A DNA stretch of 64,000 bases from JABFRG01 sp046351415 (GTDB lineage: Bacteria; Myxococcota_A; Polyangia; Polyangiales; Polyangiaceae): assembly GCA_046351415.1 (NCBI GenBank), contig JAXLYO010000001.1, positions 744,001-808,000 of the forward strand, in the 5' to 3' direction. A model generated the notes under the pieces. That model made no database searches and was not told where the DNA came from. It saw only the letters and a program-made list of their open reading frames with translations. Made by a program: the position numbers and the translations under genes. Below, one piece after another: positions 63,389 to 64,000 of this stretch; the first letter of the stretch is position 1; each line of letters opens with the position of its first letter.

Positions 63389-64000
63389 ATGAAGCATCTG
63401 CTCGGCCTCCTCACCTCGACGCTCGTGTTCTCGGCGCAGGACGCCGTCGCTGCGGAGCCTCATGTCGAGCAGGTCCCCTTGCGCTACGAAGTGGCGAAGG
63501 GGTGTCCCGACCGGTCCGCCTTCATCGATGACGTGAAGAAGCGGACCTCGATCGTCTCGATCGACGAATCGAATGGCGCGCCCAGCGAAGCGAGTGTGCG
63601 CATCGTTGCGGACCAGACCGGGTTCACGGGAACGTTGCGTCTCCAAGGGTCCGAGCCGCGGCTCGTCCACGCAGCCGACTGCAAAGACGTCGTCTCCGTG
63701 CTCGCCTTCGTCCTTGCGTTTGCCTACGATCCGGATGCGAAGGAACCCTCCCCGGAGTCAGCCCCTTCGGTGCCGGCCGCAGCTCCTGCCAGCGCTTCCT
63801 CTGTCGCAGCCCCTCCTCCTCCGTCGGAAGCGCCTTCCCGAACGGCCCCGTCCCCCACACGTGCCCGGGCGCGCTGGAGTGTGGGCGGTCACCTCGAGTC
63901 GACGTCACTCGCTGGCCCGGCCTTCGGCGCACGCGTCTTCGCCGCCCTCCGTTTCCCGCGCCCGGGTTTCGTCGGAGCGGCATTTCGTGCCTCCGTCGGA
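63389..64000 (+). CDS. Secreted protein, 3' end outside the window
   Basis: The frame starts at ATG 63389 and stays open to the window end, giving at least 204 residues. The signal peptide is MKHLLGLLTSTLVFSAQDAVAAEP. A small domain follows (RYEVAKGCPDRSAFIDDVKKRTS, LRLQGSEPRLVHAADCKDVVSVLAFVLAFAYDP), then a Pro/Ala/Ser-rich linker and the start of a possible beta-barrel or beta-sandwich (RWSVGGHLESTSLAGPAFGARVFAALRF). The linker plus C-terminal beta pattern is like myxobacterial periplasmic/outer-membrane proteins of unknown function. It is divergent from ssrA. Confidence 0.7.
   Translation, partial: MKHLLGLLTSTLVFSAQDAVAAEPHVEQVPLRYEVAKGCPDRSAFIDDVKKRTSIVSIDESNGAPSEASVRIVADQTGFTGTLRLQGSEPRLVHAADCKDVVSVLAFVLAFAYDPDAKEPSPESAPSVPAAAPASASSVAAPPPPSEAPSRTAPSPTRARARWSVGGHLESTSLAGPAFGARVFAALRFPRPGFVGAAFRASVG

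Overview
The window looks like chromosomal DNA of a myxobacterium (Myxococcota, probably the Polyangia side). This is inferred from the GC-rich sequence, about a dozen secreted lipoproteins with Asp/Ala/Gly/Ser-rich linkers after the lipobox, a very large Ser/Thr kinase fused to an AAA ATPase, an FHA plus sigma-54 activator, and many regulators beside single target genes. No 16S rRNA or other taxonomic marker is present, so the assignment rests on gene style.

Region 1 (1-42 kb) is host-type chromosome. It starts with the tail of a cysteine-rich secreted protein, a FadL-like outer-membrane protein and small membrane proteins under a TetR regulator, then a LysR/DUF2306 pair. A signalling block follows: a 1229-residue Ser/Thr kinase-ATPase and an FHA-AAA-Fis activator that is split by a frameshift. 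Further on are a cupin/decarboxylase-like operon, a LuxR-type regulator with two HTH domains, and a complete TetR-HlyD-ABC-ABC2 efflux operon. Between 23 and 36 kb lie an S37-type peptidase lipoprotein, an AAC(3)-I family acetyltransferase, a lipid-anchored truncated globin, a metallophosphoesterase, FHA and TPR proteins and several lipoproteins. Four loci between 23.7 and 34 kb are broken: one by a large internal deletion and three by single-base shifts.

Region 2 (about 42.6-63.1 kb) is an integration hotspot at the 3' end of ssrA (tmRNA), whose tag ANDNAVALAA can be read on the minus strand. A 22-bp copy of the ssrA 3' end at 43737-43758 matches the copy inside ssrA at 62764-62785 and brackets a 19-kb genomic island. 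The island holds, from left to right: small island proteins and a Rep-like protein; a DUF4268 protein with a divergent XRE regulator and a serine recombinase; a DUF1848 protein with a Rossmann methyltransferase-like partner; and a six-gene, translationally overlapping type I restriction-modification operon (hsdM-hsdS-DUF3644-rhuM-hsdR-RusA-like). An HTH/cysteine-cluster protein pair, a probable excisionase and the tyrosine integrase abutting ssrA complete it. Just left of the island a third, imperfect att copy sits at the end of a decayed integrase, showing that an older element used the same site.

Region 3 (63.1-64 kb) returns to host sequence with the start of a secreted protein that runs off the window.

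The functional logic of the island is self-mobilisation (integrase, excisionase-like protein, Rep-like protein) plus defence cargo (type I RM, a DUF4268 nuclease-like protein, the DUF1848 pair). The host part is dominated by envelope lipoproteins, efflux and regulation.
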